DNA of 64,000 bases, from contig JACRPC010000002.1 in the NCBI GenBank assembly GCA_016214125.1, forward strand, positions 1-64,000, given 5' to 3'. This DNA is from Rhodospirillales bacterium. GTDB lineage: Bacteria > Pseudomonadota > Alphaproteobacteria > Rhodospirillales > WMHbin7. This document shows, piece after piece, positions 49,615 through 58,633 of the stretch (within the stretch, counting starts at the first letter, position 1; each line of letters opens with the position of its first letter). The notes beneath the pieces are model-generated. The model saw nothing but the letters and a program-made list of their open reading frames with translations, had not been told where the DNA came from and did not search any database. The position numbers and the translations under genes were made by a program.

Positions 49615-51363
49615 ATGTCGGGTTTGCGGCGCTTTCGTTATGGCGAGTTCGTGCGCGAGGTTGCCGGCAACCAGCGCCGGGTCAGCGCCAACCAGCTTTC
49701 CGCTCCCGCCGCCGGTCCCGCCGCCGCCGAGGAGACCATTCGGCTGCGCCCGATCGACGTCCATCGCCTGCTCACCCCCTATCTCGGGATACGGATGAAG
49801 GACCAGTTGCGCGCCGTGCTGCCGCTGGCCGCCTATCTCGTGCTCTTCCAGGTCATCATCCTGCGCCAGAATGTGAGCGAGGGCGGCCTGATCGCCGCCG
49901 GCATGGTGGCGGTGATGCTGGGCCTGATGCTGTTCATCGAGGGCCTGAAGCTGGGCATGATGCCGTTCGCCGAGCTGATCGGTCTTTATCTGCCCAAGCG
50001 CTCGCGTCGGCGGGTCGTTCTGTTGATCGCCTTCATCCTGGGCATCGGCGTCACCCTGGCCGAGCCGGCGGTCGGCGCGTTGCAGGCGGCCGGCTCGACG
50101 GTCGATCCCCGCCAGGCCCCCTATCTCTACGCGATGCTCAACGCCTGGTCGGGGGCGCTGGTGCTGGTGATCGGGGTCGGCGTCGGCCTGGCCGCCGTCC
50201 TGGGAACGATGCGCTTTCTCTATGGCTGGAGCCTGAAGCCGTTGATCATCGGCACGCTGCTGCCGGCCTTGGCCCTGACCGCCTACATGATGAACCGTCC
50301 CGATCTGGCGCCGGTGTTGGGTCTGGCCTGGGATTCGGGAGCGATCACCACTGGGCCGGTGACGGTGCCGATCGTTCTCGCCCTGGGGATCGGCATCACC
50401 GCCGCCGCCGGGCGCGACGATTCGGCGCTGTCGGGCTTCGGGGTGGTGACCTTGGCGTCGCTGATCCCGGTTCTGGGGGTGATGGTGCTGGCGCTGATCG
50501 TCTCGATGGTCAGCACGCCCGACGAGATCGTCGCTGCCGCCAGCGGCCTGTCGACGGCGGTGCCCGCTTGGTACGAGCAAAGCCCGGCGGTGGAAATCGT
50601 AAGCGGGCTGCGCGCCATCGTGCCCCTGGTCCTTTTTCTCTATGCGGTGCTGACCTTGCTGATCCGGGAAAAGGTGAGCCAGGCGAAGTTCGTCGTCACC
50701 GGCTTGGTCTTTTGTCTGGTCGGGATGATCGTCTTCAATCTTGGCCTCACCTACGGTCTGGCCAAGTTGGGCGGCCAGACCGGCGCCGTCACGCCGGCGG
50801 CCTTCACCGCCACCGCCGCCGTTCAAGGGTCACCTCTTTACGCCACCGGCCTCGGCATGGCCCTGGTGTTGATTTTCGCCTGGGCCCTGGGGTTCGGCGC
50901 CACCATCGCCGAACCGGCCTTGAACGCCATGGGGCTCACGGTCGAGAACCTGACCAACGGCGCCCTGCCCCGGCGCCTGCTGATCGGGGCGGTGTCGTTG
51001 GGCGTCGGCATCGGCATTGCCCTTGGGGTAGTCAAGATCGTCTTCAACGTTCCGCTGGCGCCGATGCTGATCGGTTTCTACGCCGTGGCGTTGGGGCTGA
51101 GCCTTATTTCCAGCGAGGAATTCGTCAACGTCGCCTGGGACAGCGCCGGCGTCACCACCGGCCCGGTCACCGTGCCGCTGGTTCTGGCGATGGGGCTTGG
51201 CTTCGGCGAGGCCATTCGCGTCGTCGAGGGCTTCGGCATTCTTGCCATGGCGTCGATTTGCCCGATCCTCACCGTTCTCGTGGTCGGGCTGTGGATACGG
51301 TACCAGCAGCGGCGCCAGGAAAGCGCCAAGCAGAAAGAGGAATTGGAGGCGGTTCAGTCATGA
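49615..51363 (+). CDS. DUF1538 family membrane protein, tandem domains
   Basis: 582 residues from the ATG at 49615, preceded by GGGGGAGGAAGG. Two homologous halves each have several helices and the repeated motif AGVTTGPVTVPLVLAMGLGF / GAITTGPVTVPIVLALGIGI, the DUF1538 duplication. A ~75-residue cytoplasmic N-terminus comes first. The family is an uncharacterised transporter-like group often paired with PII-like proteins. Here two such genes follow with four-base overlaps, suggesting PII-controlled transport. Confidence 0.88.
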   Translation: MSGLRRFRYGEFVREVAGNQRRVSANQLSAPAAGPAAAEETIRLRPIDVHRLLTPYLGIRMKDQLRAVLPLAAYLVLFQVIILRQNVSEGGLIAAGMVAVMLGLMLFIEGLKLGMMPFAELIGLYLPKRSRRRVVLLIAFILGIGVTLAEPAVGALQAAGSTVDPRQAPYLYAMLNAWSGALVLVIGVGVGLAAVLGTMRFLYGWSLKPLIIGTLLPALALTAYMMNRPDLAPVLGLAWDSGAITTGPVTVPIVLALGIGITAAAGRDDSALSGFGVVTLASLIPVLGVMVLALIVSMVSTPDEIVAAASGLSTAVPAWYEQSPAVEIVSGLRAIVPLVLFLYAVLTLLIREKVSQAKFVVTGLVFCLVGMIVFNLGLTYGLAKLGGQTGAVTPAAFTATAAVQGSPLYATGLGMALVLIFAWALGFGATIAEPALNAMGLTVENLTNGALPRRLLIGAVSLGVGIGIALGVVKIVFNVPLAPMLIGFYAVALGLSLISSEEFVNVAWDSAGVTTGPVTVPLVLAMGLGFGEAIRVVEGFGILAMASICPILTVLVVGLWIRYQQRRQESAKQKEELEAVQS

Positions 51364-51731
51364 CCACCCGCGACATCGTCGTCCTTACCGACGTGGCCCT
51401 GATCACCTGCATCGTGCAGCGCGAAATGGCCGACGCCATCATCGAGGCGGCGCGCGACGCCGGCGCCAAGGGCGCCACCGTCCATTTCGCCAAGGGCACC
51501 GGGGTGCGCGAAAGGCTGGGCGTACTCGGCATCGCCGTCAACGTCGAAAAGGAAGTGATCAACATCGTCGTCTCGACCGAGCAGGTCGACGACGTTTTCG
51601 AGCGCATGTATCTGGCCGGCAAGCTCGACACGCCCGGCATGGGCATCATGTACGTCACCCGCCTGGAAAAGGCGGCGACCCACATTCCGCTCGATGTCCT
51701 GCGCCGCCTGGAAGGGGGAGGGCGCAAGTGA
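51360..51731 (+). CDS. PII-like regulatory protein, first copy
   Basis: 123 residues. DVALITCIVQREMADAIIEA is a PII-like N-terminal strand/helix, and LAGKLDTPGMGIMYVTRLEK corresponds to the PII C-terminal region (GxxGDGKIFV...). The T-loop is short and lacks the uridylylated Tyr51 of GlnB. Such proteins sense nucleotides and bind a partner; the DUF1538 transporter encoded upstream with a 4-base overlap is the obvious candidate. Confidence 0.85.
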   Translation: MTTRDIVVLTDVALITCIVQREMADAIIEAARDAGAKGATVHFAKGTGVRERLGVLGIAVNVEKEVINIVVSTEQVDDVFERMYLAGKLDTPGMGIMYVTRLEKAATHIPLDVLRRLEGGGRK

Positions 51732-52075
51732 CCCTCGACATGGCCTCGGGTTCCTGGCGCCTGATCACCGGCTTTCTGCCGGTCGCCAAGGCCTCGGTCG
51801 TGGTTCAGGCGTTGCGCCGCGAGTTGGGCATCACCACCGCCATCCAATCGACGGCGCGTGGCATCGGCACCGCCAAGCACCGGGTCCTCGGCGTGTGGGA
51901 CGAGATCGCCATGGTCAGCGTGACGATTCCGGCCGAAAAGGCCGACGAGGTCTTCGCCTTCATCTTCGAAAGAGGCGAGATCGACCGTCCCAAGGGCGGG
52001 CTCCTGATCCAGCAGGTGGTCGATCACCAGACGGCTTACGTTCTGCCCGACTTGCCGGCGGAATCGGACGGCTGA
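51728..52075 (+). CDS. PII-like regulatory protein, second copy
   Basis: 115 residues from a GTG overlapping the previous stop (GTGA); ATG at 51740 is the alternative. SWRLITGFLPVAKASVVVQALRR and FAFIFERGEIDRPKGGLLIQ are PII-like, and it diverges strongly from the first copy, so the two may form heteromers or read different ligands. Its 3' end overlaps the convergent EamA gene by 40 bases. Confidence 0.82.
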   Translation: MTLDMASGSWRLITGFLPVAKASVVVQALRRELGITTAIQSTARGIGTAKHRVLGVWDEIAMVSVTIPAEKADEVFAFIFERGEIDRPKGGLLIQQVVDHQTAYVLPDLPAESDG

Positions 52076-52974
52076 GGGCGGCCGATCATCCGGGTGGTGG
52101 CCAGCGCGATGCCGGCGAAAATCAGCGCCATGCCGGCGATGTGGTACCAGCGCAGGATTTCGCCCAGAAAACTGACGGCGAGCACGGTGGCGAACACCGG
52201 CGTCAGATAGGAAAACTGGCCGGCCACCGCCGGCCCCACCTGGGCGACGCCCCGGTTCCAGGCCACCACCGCCAGAATGGCCGGGAAGATGGCGGTGAAC
52301 AGGATCACCAAGAAATTGACCCACGACGGATCGACGAAGCGCCCTTCGGCCATTTCCCAGACATAGAAGGGCAGGATGAAGGGAAAGCCGATGCCGCAGA
52401 GCACGGCCAGGAAGGTCAGGGGCGGCAGCTTGACCGGCCGGTGGCGCAGCCAGACCGAATAGATCGCCCAGGTCAGGTTGGCGATGAGCACGTAGAGGTC
52501 GCCCACATGCAGGCGCAGGCCGAGGAAGATCGCCAAATCGCCGCGCCCGACCACCAGCAGCAAACCGACGAAGGAGAGAACAACGCCGATCAGCTCCAAA
52601 CCCCGGGGACGACCGCCGCCCCAGGCCCAGGCGATGAGAACGATGAGGATCGGCATCGAGGCCGCAACCAGCACGGCGTTGATCGCCGGGGTGGTTTCCA
52701 GGGCGAGATAGAAGAAGCTGTTGTAGGTGGAGATGCTCAGCAGCGCCAACGCCGTCAGATAGCGCCATTGCCGGCGGATTTCGCCGGCATGGCGGATCAG
52801 GTCCCGGTAGGTGAACGGCAGCAACAGGAGAAAGGCCGACGCCCAGCGCCAGAAGGACAGCGCCAGCGGCGGCAGCGCATCGGAGATGAAGGCGCGCGAC
52901 ACCACCGCGTTCACCGCCCAGAAAATCGGCGGCCCGAGCAAAATCAGGTAAGGGGAAAGCAGATAACGCCGCAA
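52036..52974 (-). CDS. EamA/DMT-family transporter
   Basis: 312 residues with ten predicted helices in two EamA repeats (LLGPPIFWAVNAVVSRAFIS and LYVLIANLTWAIYSVWLRHR). Family members export amino acids or metabolites; the substrate cannot be assigned. It converges on and overlaps the PII-like gene by 40 bases. Confidence 0.88.
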   Translation of the reverse strand: MRRYLLSPYLILLGPPIFWAVNAVVSRAFISDALPPLALSFWRWASAFLLLLPFTYRDLIRHAGEIRRQWRYLTALALLSISTYNSFFYLALETTPAINAVLVAASMPILIVLIAWAWGGGRPRGLELIGVVLSFVGLLLVVGRGDLAIFLGLRLHVGDLYVLIANLTWAIYSVWLRHRPVKLPPLTFLAVLCGIGFPFILPFYVWEMAEGRFVDPSWVNFLVILFTAIFPAILAVVAWNRGVAQVGPAVAGQFSYLTPVFATVLAVSFLGEILRWYHIAGMALIFAGIALATTRMIGRPQPSDSAGKSGRT

Positions 52975-53060
52975 GGGGGATGGCCTGATCGGGAACGCGG
53001 GGGGCCATCCTCGCCCGGTCGGGCGCGCCGGTCAACCCCGGTATTTGCGAGCGCAAACAA

Positions 53061-53591
53061 TCAGCGCTTGCGCTTGCGGTTGAGTTCGAGCTGATCCGGG
53101 CTCAATTGGAACCCGACCCAGATGTCGGCGTTGTGAACGCTGTCGCCCGAGCGCATCGGAATGTTGACCACGATCTCGTCTTCGATCATGCGGATCTTGG
53201 GCGTACCCCTCTCGAACTTGAAGGGACTGGCAAAAACCTGCTTCGCCCGATCGGGCACCGCGAAAAAATAGCGGATCTCGCTCGCCCCGTCCGAACCGGC
53301 CGGGCCGCGCGTGACGTCGATCATCAGCTTCAGCACCACCTCGATGCTGGCGTTCTTTTCGTGATGGGTGCAGTAGCCTTCATAGCCGACGATTTCCGCC
53401 TCGTAGGCGATGTCGGTGATGTCGCGGCCGGCGCCCGGGCGGAATTGGGTGTATTGGGCGGCGTCGCTCAGGATGGCGATGCGCGGACAGGGCGGCGGCT
53501 CCTTGCCGCGGACGCGGTCAATCGTCTCCTGGCAGCCGGTGGCTGCCAGAAGCGCGATCAAAACGACAAGGGGCCGTAGGCCTGGAAACAT
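53061..53591 (-). CDS. Predicted lipoprotein, function unknown
   Basis: 176 residues from MFPGLRPLVVLIALLAATGC, a lipoprotein signal with lipobox AATGC. The mature part is beta-rich (DITDIAYEAEIVGYEGYCTH ... IRYFFAVPDRAKQVF) and ends in a basic tail (LELNRKRKR). No family recognised; conserved in alphaproteobacteria by appearance. 10 bp upstream of it is the CDGSH gene on the same strand. Confidence 0.8.
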   Translation of the reverse strand: MFPGLRPLVVLIALLAATGCQETIDRVRGKEPPPCPRIAILSDAAQYTQFRPGAGRDITDIAYEAEIVGYEGYCTHHEKNASIEVVLKLMIDVTRGPAGSDGASEIRYFFAVPDRAKQVFASPFKFERGTPKIRMIEDEIVVNIPMRSGDSVHNADIWVGFQLSPDQLELNRKRKR

Positions 53592-53601
53592 GAAGGGCGA
53601 G

Positions 53602-53841
53602 TTAGAGACTCTTGTGGGTACCGTCGCAGAATGCGCCCTTCTTGGAGTGGCGGCAACCGCAGAAATAGACGGTCTCGTTCTTTTCCGCGACATGGGCGAC
53701 GGGCGAGAAGCTCGACCCCTTGTGGGTTCCATCGCACAGGGGCTGCTTGCTGCTCTTGCCGCAAGCGCACCAGTAATAGGTCTCGCCCGCCTTGACGTCG
53801 ACGGCGTAGGGCGATTTCTGGGTGGCGATCGGCGCGTTCAT
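53602..53841 (-). CDS. Two-site CDGSH iron-sulfur protein
   Basis: 79 residues with two CDGSH-type motifs: [20 protein letters not shown] and [16 protein letters not shown]. Each gives the 3-Cys/1-His [2Fe-2S] ligand set. Tandem-site small proteins of this type are common in proteobacteria; their role is redox or Fe-S related. No signal peptide. Confidence 0.93.
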   Translation of the reverse strand: MNAPIATQKSPYAVDVKAGETYYWCACGKSSKQPLCDGTHKGSSFSPVAHVAEKNETVYFCGCRHSKKGAFCDGTHKSL

Positions 53842-53978
53842 CTTGGTTCCCTTTCGTGAATCTGCTAATGCTCGACGAGGGGAACTGTAGTGGAGCCCCC
53901 GGAGCGGCACAAGGGGAGGCAGGGGCGTCCGGCGGAAACAGTCTGGTTCCGAAAATTGGACGTTCGAGGTTGGCGAGG

Positions 53979-54941
53979 ATGGCCGTCTATACCGAAGTCA
54001 GCGACGAGGAGTTGGACGCCTTCCTGGCCCAGTACGATCTGGGTGCGGTGCGGGCCTTGAAGGGTATTGCCGAAGGGGTGGAGAATTCCAACTACCTGCT
54101 TCAGACCGAGACGGGGCGCTACATCCTCACCCTGTACGAAAAGCGGACCCGCGCCGAGGATTTGCCCTTTTTCCTTGGCCTGATGGATCATCTGGCGGCC
54201 AAGGGAATCGCCTGCCCGACGCCCATCCACGCCCGCGACGGCTTGGCGCTGCGCCATTTGGCCGGGCGGCCGGCGGCGTTGGTCAGCTTTCTCGACGGCA
54301 TCTCGCCCAAGCGCATCACCGCCGGCCATTGCGCCGCCGTCGGCGCCGCTTTGGCGGGGTTGCATCGGGCGGGCGCCGATTTTGCGTCCCACCGTCCCAA
54401 CGCCCTGTCGGTGGCCGGCTGGCGGCCGCTGTTCGAATCGGCGCGCCCCCGAGCCGACGAGGTGCTGACGGGCCTCGCGGCCGACATCGATTCCGAACTG
54501 GCCCGTCTCGAGGCCGATTGGCCGCAGAATCTTCCGGCGGGCGTCATTCATGCCGATCTCTTTCCCGACAACGTTTTCTTCCTGGGCGACTCGGTGTCCG
54601 GCCTGATCGATTTCTATTTCGCCTGCACCGACTTCCTGGCCTACGACATTGCCGTCTGCCTGAACGCCTGGTGCTTCGAGCCCGACCTTGCCTTCAACGC
54701 CACCAAGGCCCGCCAACTCATCGGCGGCTATCAGCGCGTCCGGCCCTTGGGCGCCCAGGAGCTGGCGGCCCTGCCGCTCTTGGCGCGCGGCGCCGCCATG
54801 CGGTTCCTGCTCACCCGTCTTTACGATTGGCTGAACACGCCGGCCGGCGCCTTGGTCAAGCGCAAGGACCCGCTCGAATATTGGAAGCGCCTGCGCTTCC
54901 ATCGCGGCCTGTCCAGCCCCGCCGCTTACGGCGTGGCATGA
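53979..54941 (+). CDS. thrB: Homoserine kinase, ThrB type II
   Basis: 320 residues. [20 protein letters not shown] and the APH-like catalytic motif [16 protein letters not shown] with [17 protein letters not shown] identify the choline-kinase-like homoserine kinase of alphaproteobacteria. It phosphorylates homoserine in threonine synthesis. The rnhA start overlaps its stop by four bases, the usual thrB-rnhA order. Confidence 0.93.
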   Translation: MAVYTEVSDEELDAFLAQYDLGAVRALKGIAEGVENSNYLLQTETGRYILTLYEKRTRAEDLPFFLGLMDHLAAKGIACPTPIHARDGLALRHLAGRPAALVSFLDGISPKRITAGHCAAVGAALAGLHRAGADFASHRPNALSVAGWRPLFESARPRADEVLTGLAADIDSELARLEADWPQNLPAGVIHADLFPDNVFFLGDSVSGLIDFYFACTDFLAYDIAVCLNAWCFEPDLAFNATKARQLIGGYQRVRPLGAQELAALPLLARGAAMRFLLTRLYDWLNTPAGALVKRKDPLEYWKRLRFHRGLSSPAAYGVA

Positions 54942-55387
54942 GCGAGGCCGAAACGGTCGAGCTGTTTTCCGACGGCGCCTGTTCGGGCAATCCCGGCCCC
55001 GGCGGCTGGGGGGTGCTCTTGCGCTGGAAGGGGGTCGAGCGCGAGCTTTCCGGCGCCGAGACTCTGACCACCAACAACCGCATGGAGCTGAAGGCGGTCA
55101 TCGAGGGGCTCAACAGCTTGAAACGGCCCTGCCGGGTGGCGGTCCATACCGACAGTCAATATGTTCACAAGGGAATCGTCGAATGGCTGGCCGGTTGGAA
55201 GGCGCGCGGCTGGCGCACCGCCGACAAGAAGCCGGTCAAGAACATCGATCTGTGGCAGGAACTGGACGCGGCGGCGGCGCGCCATCGGGTCCGTTGGCAC
55301 TGGGTCAAGGGCCATGCCGGCCATCCCGAGAACGAGCGCGCCGATGCCCTGGCGCGCGCCGCCATCAAGACCCTAACGGCGACGTGA
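54938..55387 (+). CDS. rnhA: Ribonuclease HI
   Basis: 149 residues. Catalytic residues D12 ([17 protein letters not shown]), E49 ([10 protein letters not shown]), D71 (VHTDSQYV) and the late Asp in [10 protein letters not shown] are all present, with the basic protrusion [15 protein letters not shown]. It removes RNA from RNA-DNA hybrids. It converges with the dsbD-like gene and overlaps it by 15 bases. Confidence 0.96.
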   Translation: MSEAETVELFSDGACSGNPGPGGWGVLLRWKGVERELSGAETLTTNNRMELKAVIEGLNSLKRPCRVAVHTDSQYVHKGIVEWLAGWKARGWRTADKKPVKNIDLWQELDAAAARHRVRWHWVKGHAGHPENERADALARAAIKTLTAT

Positions 55388-57439
55388 GGCGCGGTCGAGG
55401 GCGTCGATCACCGCGCCCTCGGTGAGCAGTTCGGGAAGCACGAGGCCGTCCGGCGCGCCCGGCCCATAGACGATGTTGAAGGGTATGCCGTAGCGCCCGT
55501 GGCGGGCCAGAAAGGCGGCGATCGCCGGATCGGGACGGGTCCAATCGGCGCGCATCGCCACCACCGCTCCGGCGGCAAGGCGCTTGGCGGTCTCGCCCCG
55601 GTTCAGCACCGCGGCCTTGTTAACCTGACAGGTGATGCACCAATCGGCGGTGACGTCGACCAGCACCGTTTTGCCCTCGGCGACCAAGTCACCAATCGCC
55701 GCCGTGTCGAAGGGACGCCAAAGCGCATCGGCCTTGGCCGTCGGCGTCCGATCGGATTGCGTCAGGCCGGGGACCAGGAAGACCAGGATCGCCAGACCGG
55801 CAAGGCCGATGGTCGCCAGACCGCGTCGGCGCGTCTCCAGCCGGTTCCGCCCAGCCAGAAGCCCGATCATCAGGGCGAGCAGAAGGGCAATGAGAATGGC
55901 CGGCGAAAGACCGATCTGGCCGACCAGCACCGAGACCAGCCAGGCGGCGGTGCCCGCCAGCGCCACGCCCAGGACGCGGCGCAGGGTGATCATCCAAGGC
56001 CCGGGTCGGGGCAGGCGGGTGGCGAAGCCCGGCCACAGCGCGATCGCCAGATAGGGTGTGGCCATGCCCAGACCCAAAAGGGCGAAGATCGCCAGATTAG
56101 CGGCCGGTCCGTGCGAAAGGGCGAAGCCGACGGCGGTGCCCAAGAAAGGCGCCGTGCAGGGCGTGGCGAGCAAGGTGGCGAACAGGCCGGCGGCGAAATG
56201 ACCGGCCAAGCTGTGCGGATGACCGTAGCCCTTGCCGATCCCGCCCAGCCAAGCGGGCAGCGGAATTTCGAACAGGCCCCAGAGATTGGCGGCGAACAAG
56301 GTGACGATCAGGGCCAGCGCGATCAGGAACAGCGGTTGCTGGAATTGAATGCCCCAGCCCACCGCCTGACCGGCCGCCTTGACGGCGATCGCCGTCAGGG
56401 CAAGCGCCAGGAACGAGACCAGGATGCCGGCCGCGGTGGCAAGGAAAGCTTGGCGCACCGAGCGCCGGCCGGCGCCGCCATGACCGACCAGGCTCATCAC
56501 CTTGATCGAGAGGACCGGCAGCACGCAGGGCATGAGATTGAGGATCAGGCCCCCCAAGAGCGCGAAGCCCACCATGGCGAGCAGGGAGATCGGCGGGGAG
56601 TCGAGCGGTGGCTCGGGCGGGCCCTGGGTGGGCGTGGCGCGAACCTCCAGCGCCCGCGCCCCATCGACCAAAGTGAGCACCAGCGGCGCGCCGCCCAGGC
56701 CGCCCTTCGGCTGGCCGGTGATGTCGAGCGCCAGCAGGGCCTCGCCGCCGCCTTCTTGGAGGCGAATTTTGGGGGCATCGAAGGCGGCGCCCTCCGGCCC
56801 CTCGACGAACAGGTCGGGCGCCTTCAAGGGCGGATCGGCGCGAAAGCGGGCGATCAGCCGCTCGGTCCCGGCCAAACGCGCTTCAAGCAAGCTCAGGCCT
56901 TGCGCCGTTCCGGCGCCGGGGACCCGATTGACGAACTGATCGATGCGGTGGGCCTCGGGATCGGGCGCCGCCGGCCCGGCCGCCAGATCGAGGCCGAACG
57001 TCAGGTTGACCGGAATGCAGATCTGGTCGCAGACCAGATAGTCGACGGCCAGCTTAAGCCGCAAAGGCTGTGCGGGATTTTCGGGCCGGACCAGGATCGG
57101 CAGCACCACCTCGTCCTTGTAGCCGATGGTCTGCAGGCCCAGCACGGTGAAGCGGGTGGGAATCGGCCACAGCATTCGCGCTTCGGCCAGATTGTCGGAG
57201 CCCTTCCAATCGAGTTTGGGGGGATAGCCGGCGTCGCCCGGCGAACGCCAGTAGATCTTCCAGCCCTTGACCATCTTGAAATGCAGGCCAAGCCGGATGT
57301 CGGCGCCGTCGCCGACCGCCGTTTGGGCGGCGATCAGCCGGACCTGGCCCTGGTCGGTGTTCTGCCAGCCGGTCTGGGCCTGGGCCGATCCGCCCGCCAG
57401 GGCGAGGATCACGGCGAAAATTGAGGCAAGGGCGCGCAT
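55373..57439 (-). CDS. DsbD/ScsB-type thiol:disulfide transporter
   Basis: 688 residues: signal peptide, an N-terminal periplasmic domain with C137/C141 ([11 protein letters not shown]), a core of eight or so helices with [12 protein letters not shown] and [12 protein letters not shown], and a C-terminal thioredoxin-like domain with ADWCITCQ. It moves electrons from cytoplasmic thioredoxin to the periplasm. The larger N-terminal domain fits ScsB rather than classical DsbD, a type linked to copper tolerance. The start at 57439 lies just behind a TATAAT element. Confidence 0.9.
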   Translation of the reverse strand: MRALASIFAVILALAGGSAQAQTGWQNTDQGQVRLIAAQTAVGDGADIRLGLHFKMVKGWKIYWRSPGDAGYPPKLDWKGSDNLAEARMLWPIPTRFTVLGLQTIGYKDEVVLPILVRPENPAQPLRLKLAVDYLVCDQICIPVNLTFGLDLAAGPAAPDPEAHRIDQFVNRVPGAGTAQGLSLLEARLAGTERLIARFRADPPLKAPDLFVEGPEGAAFDAPKIRLQEGGGEALLALDITGQPKGGLGGAPLVLTLVDGARALEVRATPTQGPPEPPLDSPPISLLAMVGFALLGGLILNLMPCVLPVLSIKVMSLVGHGGAGRRSVRQAFLATAAGILVSFLALALTAIAVKAAGQAVGWGIQFQQPLFLIALALIVTLFAANLWGLFEIPLPAWLGGIGKGYGHPHSLAGHFAAGLFATLLATPCTAPFLGTAVGFALSHGPAANLAIFALLGLGMATPYLAIALWPGFATRLPRPGPWMITLRRVLGVALAGTAAWLVSVLVGQIGLSPAILIALLLALMIGLLAGRNRLETRRRGLATIGLAGLAILVFLVPGLTQSDRTPTAKADALWRPFDTAAIGDLVAEGKTVLVDVTADWCITCQVNKAAVLNRGETAKRLAAGAVVAMRADWTRPDPAIAAFLARHGRYGIPFNIVYGPGAPDGLVLPELLTEGAVIDALDRASRRR

Positions 57440-57442
57440 GGT

Positions 57443-57454
57443 TATTATATAATA
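57443..57454. promoter_or_regulatory. Palindromic TATTATATAATA between divergent genes
   Basis: A perfect 12-bp palindrome sits between the dsbD-like gene and the AlgH gene and offers -10 hexamers in both directions. On the minus strand TATAAT is only a few bases before the ATG at 57439, implying a very short leader or leaderless transcript. On the plus strand TTGAGG-N16-TATTAT could serve the AlgH gene. Confidence 0.5.
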
Positions 57455-57497
57455 GTCGGTGTCCGGGTTTGCCTGGGCGAAACGTTAGGGCGAGGCC

Positions 57498-58079
57498 ATG
57501 AGTAAGTCGAGCATCAATTCCGCCCCCGAATTTCTGGCCGGTCAGGTTCTGATCGCCATGCCGCAGATGCAGGACCCGCGCTTCGAGCGCGCGGTCGTCT
57601 ATCTGTGCGCCCATTCGGCCGATGGCGCCATGGGGCTGGTCGTCAACCGCCTGATCGACACCTTCCAGTTCACCGATCTGCTCGATCAGCTCAACATTCC
57701 CGCGACGCCGGCCTGCCAGCACATCCGCGTTCATTTCGGCGGCCCGGTGGAAACCGGGCGCGGCTTCGTGCTGCATTCCTCGGATTACGAACTCGACGGC
57801 ACGCTCAAGGTCGATAGCCAGTTTGCGCTGACCGCCACCATCGATGTCTTGAAGGACATCGCCAAGGGCGCCGGGCCCCGGCGCAATCTTCTGGCCCTGG
57901 GTTATGCCGGCTGGGGGCCGGGCCAGCTCGACACCGAAATGCGCGACAATGTCTGGCTCACCGCGCCGGCCGACGAAGAGCTGCTGTTCGCCGGCGACAT
58001 CGCCCACACCTGGGAGAAAGCCCTGGCCCGGCTGCACATCGATTTGTCGCTGCTCTCCTCCGATGCCGGCCACGCCTGA
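57498..58079 (+). CDS. AlgH/YqgE family protein
   Basis: 193 residues. LAGQVLIAMPQMQDPRFERA, GAMGLVVNRLI, VHFGGPVETGRGFVLHSSDY and ALGYAGWGPGQLDTEM are the UPF0301 (YqgE/AlgH) signature. The family is widespread and its biochemical role is unresolved. Single gene, divergent from dsbD. Confidence 0.95.
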   Translation: MSKSSINSAPEFLAGQVLIAMPQMQDPRFERAVVYLCAHSADGAMGLVVNRLIDTFQFTDLLDQLNIPATPACQHIRVHFGGPVETGRGFVLHSSDYELDGTLKVDSQFALTATIDVLKDIAKGAGPRRNLLALGYAGWGPGQLDTEMRDNVWLTAPADEELLFAGDIAHTWEKALARLHIDLSLLSSDAGHA

Positions 58080-58138
58080 GAACGGCCACGCCCGGCCACG
58101 CCTTTCCGTCAACGACCAACCGAACATGAGGCGACGAG

Positions 58139-58627
58139 ATGACAAGCTTGCCTTCCCGCGCGATGCTGCTGCTGGCTTTGGTGCTGGCGCTGCCGGCCGG
58201 CGCCGCCGAACAGGCCAACGCCGGCCATGTCCGAATCAGCAAGGCCTGGGCGCGCGCCTCCGCCGGCCAGGCGACCACCGGCGCCGCCTTCCTCACCTTG
58301 GACAATGACGGCCCGCCCGACCGCTTGATCCGTGTCGAGGCCAAGCTGTCGAAATCGGTCGAGCTGCACAACCACGTCCGCGACGGCGAGGTGATGCGGA
58401 TGCGCCGCGTCGACGCCATCGAGCTGCCGAACGGCAAGACGGTGACCCTGGCGCCGGGCGGCCTGCATGTGATGTTCATCGGCCTGGCCGCCCCTTTGAA
58501 GGAAGGCAGCGAGTTTCCGCTCACCCTGGTGTTCGAAAAGAGCGGCTCGGCCACCGTCACCGTCCTGGTGCATGGCGTGGGCGCCAAGAGCGCCGACGAC
58601 CATGGCGGTCATTCCCACAAGCACTGA
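58139..58627 (+). CDS. Periplasmic copper chaperone PCu(A)C
   Basis: 162 residues: signal peptide, then HVRISKAWARASAGQATTGA and the Cu(I)-binding motif H77-x10-M88-x21-H110-x-M112, an exact match to the family. The tail DDHGGHSHKH adds a His-rich Cu(II)-type site. It delivers copper to cytochrome oxidase. It has no visible TGTAA box, so it does not look part of the efflux regulon. Confidence 0.95.
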   Translation: MTSLPSRAMLLLALVLALPAGAAEQANAGHVRISKAWARASAGQATTGAAFLTLDNDGPPDRLIRVEAKLSKSVELHNHVRDGEVMRMRRVDAIELPNGKTVTLAPGGLHVMFIGLAAPLKEGSEFPLTLVFEKSGSATVTVLVHGVGAKSADDHGGHSHKH

Positions 58628-58633
58628 CGGCGG

